A stretch of DNA of 64,000 nt from Aspidapion aeneum (Eukaryota > Arthropoda > Insecta > Coleoptera > Brentidae). Each line of letters opens with the position of its first letter. Position 1 is the first letter of the stretch. Below the pieces are notes generated by a model. That model saw only the letters and a program-made list of their open reading frames with translations, was not told where the DNA came from and did no database searches. The stretch lies in assembly GCA_963576565.1 (NCBI GenBank), contig OY755042.1:12502262-12566261 (forward strand). The letters run 5' to 3'. This document shows, piece after piece, positions 24,801-30,800 of the stretch. Position numbers and translations under genes: made by a program.

Positions 24801-27800
24801 GGTGCCAATTAAATAGTGCCTATAGGCAAACCATTACCGAACATAATGAAAACTGGTGCTAATCCAAGCACTTTGCGCATGTAAATGAAGGGCGAATAGA
24901 CTTTATCTATAAACAAATAAACTAAATACTACACCAAGTAGCTGCTTGTTTGTAAAATGCTAAAATAAAATTGTTTAGGTAAGTTTTTTTATCTCCTTTT
25001 CCATGCAATATAAATTTCTGCCCCCCTCCCCCAATTTATAACGTCATCAGCGGCCACTGGTTACGAGGCCCTTGGCTCAGCTCTCCCGCCGGGGCCCCTA
25101 CGTACCCAGTCCTCTCTTCAATTGCCCTGTTTTTCCAATTTGTAATATTATTTACCAACAGGAAAATGTTACGGGTAAACACTTGTTAAATTGACCCTGA
25201 GTATATTATATTTTTTAAGGTTTACGTGGTCCACTTCAATCTACTACATTTTTGCGTAAAACCTTAATTTGTATAATAATTGTTTGTTTTTGTATTAGAT
25301 GTCATAACATCAGAGTTGTAAAAGTCTATTGACAATATATTAACCACAGAAAACAAGGTTAAAATCACTCTCTGTACCTATCCATGCATAACTTGAGATT
25401 TGTGAAAAAATTAATAATGATGACATGCTGTTTTCTATTTAAAATATTATTTATTTTAGCCTTGGCCAAAGGTTGTCCTTTTTCGTACGTTTGCAATCAT
25501 AAAATTGGTTGGTTTTGTGCGTTAACGAGACCATAGGTATTTTGTTTCGAGTACAAAAAAGGTCTGTATTATTATTTTGTGATAAAGGAAATCAGTGGCG
25601 GCTGGTGACGTTATAAATTGGGGGGGGGGGGAACGAAACAATTTTATTTCACTATTTTCTAAATAGACAGCTACTTGGTGTAGTACCTATTTAGTTTATT
25701 TGTTTATAGATAAAGTCCATTACTCTTTTTTATGGCCCCGTAGAGCAACCTCAAAAATCTCACAGAATTTTAAACAGTCTATTAACCTACCAAGTATATG
25801 TCTATTTTTTGTCACATTTTCATTATGTTCGGTAAAGTGCTTGATATCACACATTGCCTTTGTCACCCACGGAGGATCACTTCGTGGATTGTTCATAACA
25901 AGATAAATAAAGCAAAAAAAAGCATTTCTTTTTTCACAACCGCACAACCAGTTTTCATCATCGTAGAATTTTTTATTAAATTTTCTATTATAGGTTTTTT
26001 GGAACATTAGTTGCCCTAAAATTTTGGTTAATTTTTAGGTCCGGTCTATGTTGTCCTAAATATTTTATTTACAATCGGAGTTCATTGTCAACGTATTTAA
26101 ATTTGCACAGCTAATTATGTAATCGACGGGATTTATTTCCATTTTATAAACAAACGATAACAAAAACAAACAATGACACGCGATTAAAACAAACTGATAC
26201 GTCTTCATTAAGGATAGAACCGGCTTCGTAGCAAGGGCAACGGACGTTTTCGCACGATGATGATGGTCGATTTCAACTAAAATAAAACGTTCCTCCCGCC
26301 CCCGCTCGAGAACATTCACCCATACCCCTCTGAACGGTTGAAATTGAAACATTGCCCAGCGCGGCGCTGCCGCCTTGTAATTATTTAGGTCCTTTAGCTT
26401 TTGACGAACGTGATCACGCCTCCTCAGCCCATACAAGGGTTTTGAATTTTTGTAACCTATAAGGGTTTCGCACAAATTTTGTTTGATTCTTTTGTTTAAT
26501 ACGTGTTTACTTTTGTATAAATTCCTCAGAGAAAACCTGTGTTCTAAATCTTAATAATAACAAAAACTACTACTACTACTATGTCGGTTTAGAACGTTTT
26601 TCTACGTTGTCCGACGCCTATTCTCCACCTCCTTCGATCCTGACAATCATCCTCTGTCAGATTCTTTTGACTCATTGATCTTTGGATTGATTGTCATTCT
26701 AGTTTAGGACGCCCTCTTTTTCTGCGCCCTATTGGTTGCCATTCTAGGACCTGCTTTGGTAATCTTTCGTCGTTCATCCGTTGTACATTGCCGTACCATA
26801 TCAGTTGCCTTTTAGTGATGCCGTTATGCTTCCCTCGATTCCCATTCTTTCTTTTATGATCTCATTTCTTATGTGATCTATACTAGATATTCTTATTGAT
26901 CTTCTTATTGCATCTTTTTCGACACTTTCCATTTTTGTTTTGTATTTTTCTGTTACGCGACAAGTCTCTATTTCATACAACAGCGTGCTTTTAACCATTG
27001 TTTCATATATGTTAAATTTTACATTCTTTTTTATCTCTCTGCTCCATAAAATACTGTTAAGACATCCAATAACTTTTTTTGCTTTTACTATTCTTTTTTC
27101 CAATTCTTTACAGTCTGTTCCTGTCTTATCAAATGTGACACCCAAGTATACATACTCATTGCATGGAGATATTGTTTGTCCATTTTCTAGTACTAACTCA
27201 CTGGATTCGTTTCCAATACATAAGTACTGTGTCTTGTCCACGTTCACTGTTCGTCCCCACTTTTGGTATTCTTCTGGTAACTTTCTCATCATATACTCCA
27301 TGTCTTCTTTATCATTAGCCACAATTACTTGGTCGTCAGCAAACTGTAGTGTGTATATGGTAAATCGGTCGTTAAGTTGTATTCCCATGCCGTGCACTTT
27401 ACGTTTCCAGTTTTTTAGAGCTACTGCGATATATATTTTAAATAGAGTTGGAGAGATACAACATCCCTGTCTTAAGCCTTTTGTTACCAGGAATTCTTTT
27501 GAAAGACGATTTCCAATTTTAATTTTAGATTTTGACCCTTTGTATAGTTCTTTTATCGCTTTTATGTATGTATGATTGATATTAGTTTGCTCTAAAACTG
27601 TCCATAATTTTTCTACTGGGTATCATATGCTTTTTGTAGGTCCACTACACACAGTCTCTATATTTCTGGTGCTCCTTTTCTCAATTACTTGTTTAAGACA
27701 AAAAACATTATCACTACAAGATCTGCCTGCGCGAAACCCACTTTGCTCTTCTTCTTCTTGTTCCTACCGTACAATCTACTTAGAGTACTGGTTACTGAAA

Positions 27801-30800
27801 TTCCTCTGTAATTGTTGCAATCCAGCTTGTTTCCTTTTTTATGTATTGAGAATATGAATGCAATTTTCCAATCATTAGGTACTGGATGTCCGTTTATGCA
27901 TTGATTAATAATATATGTGAGATTTTCGAGTAGTTTCTCTGATCCATATTTGAGCATTTCAGCATATATTTCCCCAGGTCCGCTAGCTTTTCCGGATTTA
28001 AGTTTTTTAATATTATTCTTTATCATTTCTTTTTCGATGATTACTTCCTCTCCATGTACTTCTATGTCTCTTCTCGGAGAAGCTGCCAGATATTCGGGTC
28101 TCGTCTCCTGCAGCAGTCCCTTGTAGTGTTCTGTCCATTGTTCTGGTTTGATTATCTGGATGTTTACTTTTTCTTTTGTTGGGATTTTTACTGTAGAAAT
28201 GAATTTCCATACTTCAGAACTCTGCCTACCTCCTACGTGTGTGTTTATTTCGTGGCACTTGCGCTCGAACATTTAATTTTTTCTGTGCGTATCAAATTTC
28301 TTAGCTGTCTTCTGGTTTCCCTGTAGATTTTTAGTTCTCGTTGCTCCTTAGTACTGAGCCATTTCAAGTATGTGGGTTTTTTCTCTTTGACCATTTCCTG
28401 TATTTTGTCCGTCCACCACATCTTCCTGTTATTTCTATTATCTTGGTACCCAACAGCTTCGTTGCTTGCTTTCTTTAAGCTTTTTATTATGTTTGTATAT
28501 ATCTCTTCAAATGAGTGATTTGTGTAATAACAAAAACATTTAATGTAAACAAAAACAAGTACGCGAAAGTGGTATTCCGTAAAAAGAATTGAGATAAAAA
28601 TAAAGCCAAGTTCTCCAATACAAATTTCAAAATGAAAGGTTCTTACTAGTTTAGAAATGTTTTTTTAAACTTTGCTATTCCAGCCAAACTTCTTTATGTT
28701 CAATTTAGCACTGTGCCTAAGAGTCATTTGCAGCCGTAATAGCCAAGTTTAGAAAAACATTTCTAAACTAGTAAGAACCTTTCATTTTAAAATTTGTATC
28801 GGAGAACTTGGCTTTACTTTTATCTCAATTCTTTTTGCGGAATCCCACTCTAGCGTACTTGGCTTTTTTTACAGAAAATGTTTTTGTTATGATTTCACTC
28901 CTGTTTTTTAAAAGATTTGGATAATATTCTAGTTTTAAAGCAGTAAAATATGCGGAATATTGTTCAAAACTTTTGCAATGTCTTATTAAAAATTTTAGGT
29001 TTTTTTACATTTTTCTATGGTTTTATCATAGTTCCTATCAGCCTTCTAAAGCTCAGCTTTCTATTTATGGGGGAGGAAAGTAAATTATTTTTTTTTAATA
29101 GTTTTATCATAGTTCCTATCAGTCTTCCAAAGCTCAGCTCTCTAGCGTTTCTGGAAGTGGGCAGTGTTAATTTTACATTTATAGGGGAGGGAAGTAAATT
29201 AGAATTTTGGGGTGTTTTAATTTTTTTTTATAGCTTTATAATAGTTACTATCGGCCTTCCAAAGCTTAGCTCTCTAGCTTGTCTGGAAGTAGGCAATGTT
29301 ACTCTTACATTACTTTACATTTATAGGGGAGGGAAGTAAATTATAATTTTAAAGTTTTTAATTATTTTCTATAGTTTTATCATAGTTCCTATCAGTCTGC
29401 CAAAGCTCAGCTCTCTTGCATTACTGGATGTGGGCAATGTTACTTTTACATAACTTTATATGTATAGGGGAGGGGAATAAATTAGAATTTTGGGGTTTTT
29501 GATTTTTTTCAAGGGTTTGGTCATAATTTCTATCAGTCTGCCAAATTTTAGCTTTGTAGCGTGTCTGGAAGTACAGTAGAATTTTGATGATCTATACATG
29601 AGTGAGTGAGTGGCAATTTCGTAATTACTTTACTACTTTATTCCATGAAACTTGGAGGAGTTGTTAAGTCTATGGAGATCTACGACTGTGCAAATTCCGA
29701 AGTAGAGTTTTGGATAGGTCAAATATAGGCTGAAATGTTTTAAGGAAAGATGGTACGGAGCGAACTTGGCGAGGCACTGCCGTGCCCTCAAATTGGATAT
29801 TAAAAACTACACCCAATTTTTTTTGTTCTAGCACATAATTTACCCTTAAATTATTTATCAAAACATTAAAATTTTGTCTGGACCAGGCTGCCAAAGGGTC
29901 AAAATATATTACAGCTGATTTATTTGGATTTAATTTAAGACCATTTTCTATGGAATACTGATAGATCAGGTTCTCAGGTACTTTTTAAGTGAATTCGCAC
30001 TGCAGTTGAATATATCACCTGAGAATAGCCAACACAATTCTCGGATCACACTGGCCCTGTATGTATACTATTATAACTACTGCACAATCTATTTATTGGG
30101 GAAAAGGATCAGGCACACCTCTTATAGATTTCTGTAATCCGTCAAAGTTCATGAAATTTTGGTATGTTATAGACTGAACCTTTCTTATCAAATGTTCTCC
30201 TGGGCCCAACTCAAATTAATGACCAATTTTTGAAATACAGGGTGTCAAATGTGATTATGTACAAGAAGCATAATGGCCCTTTAGATGGGTTTTCCAAACA
30301 TATACTCAATATTAGCAGTACCTGTACCTTTAAAACATTATCTACATGGTGTTTAGGTAAATATTATTCGAAAGTATTAATGAGAAACAAGCGTTGCTGT
30401 GTTTTAGATTGAACCTTTCGTATCAAAAGTTCTTATGGACCCAATTTAAATTAATGACCAATTTTTAAAATACAGGGTGTTGAAAATTATAATGTCCAAG
30501 AAGCGTTAAAGTTCTTTAGACAGGTTTTCCAAATACTTACGCAATGTTACCATTACATATATTTAGAATTTATGTATTATTTTCAATCTGTACCTTTAAA
30601 ACATTATCTACAGGGTGTTTAAATAAATACCAGTCAACAGTTTTACTGACAAACAAGTATTATAGCTTTTTACAGGGCACGGCACAGATGTACAAAATGC
30701 TCAAATAATTTTTAGTAGAATTTAAAAAATGATATTACTTAATAAGTCAAGAATCATAAAAAAACTAAAAAAAAACTGCTCTATATGTGATAGAAACATT

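Noticed and set aside
28950..29339. 129-codon ORF with repeated hydrophobic segments
   Set aside because: It is a translation of the 130-141-bp satellite unit.
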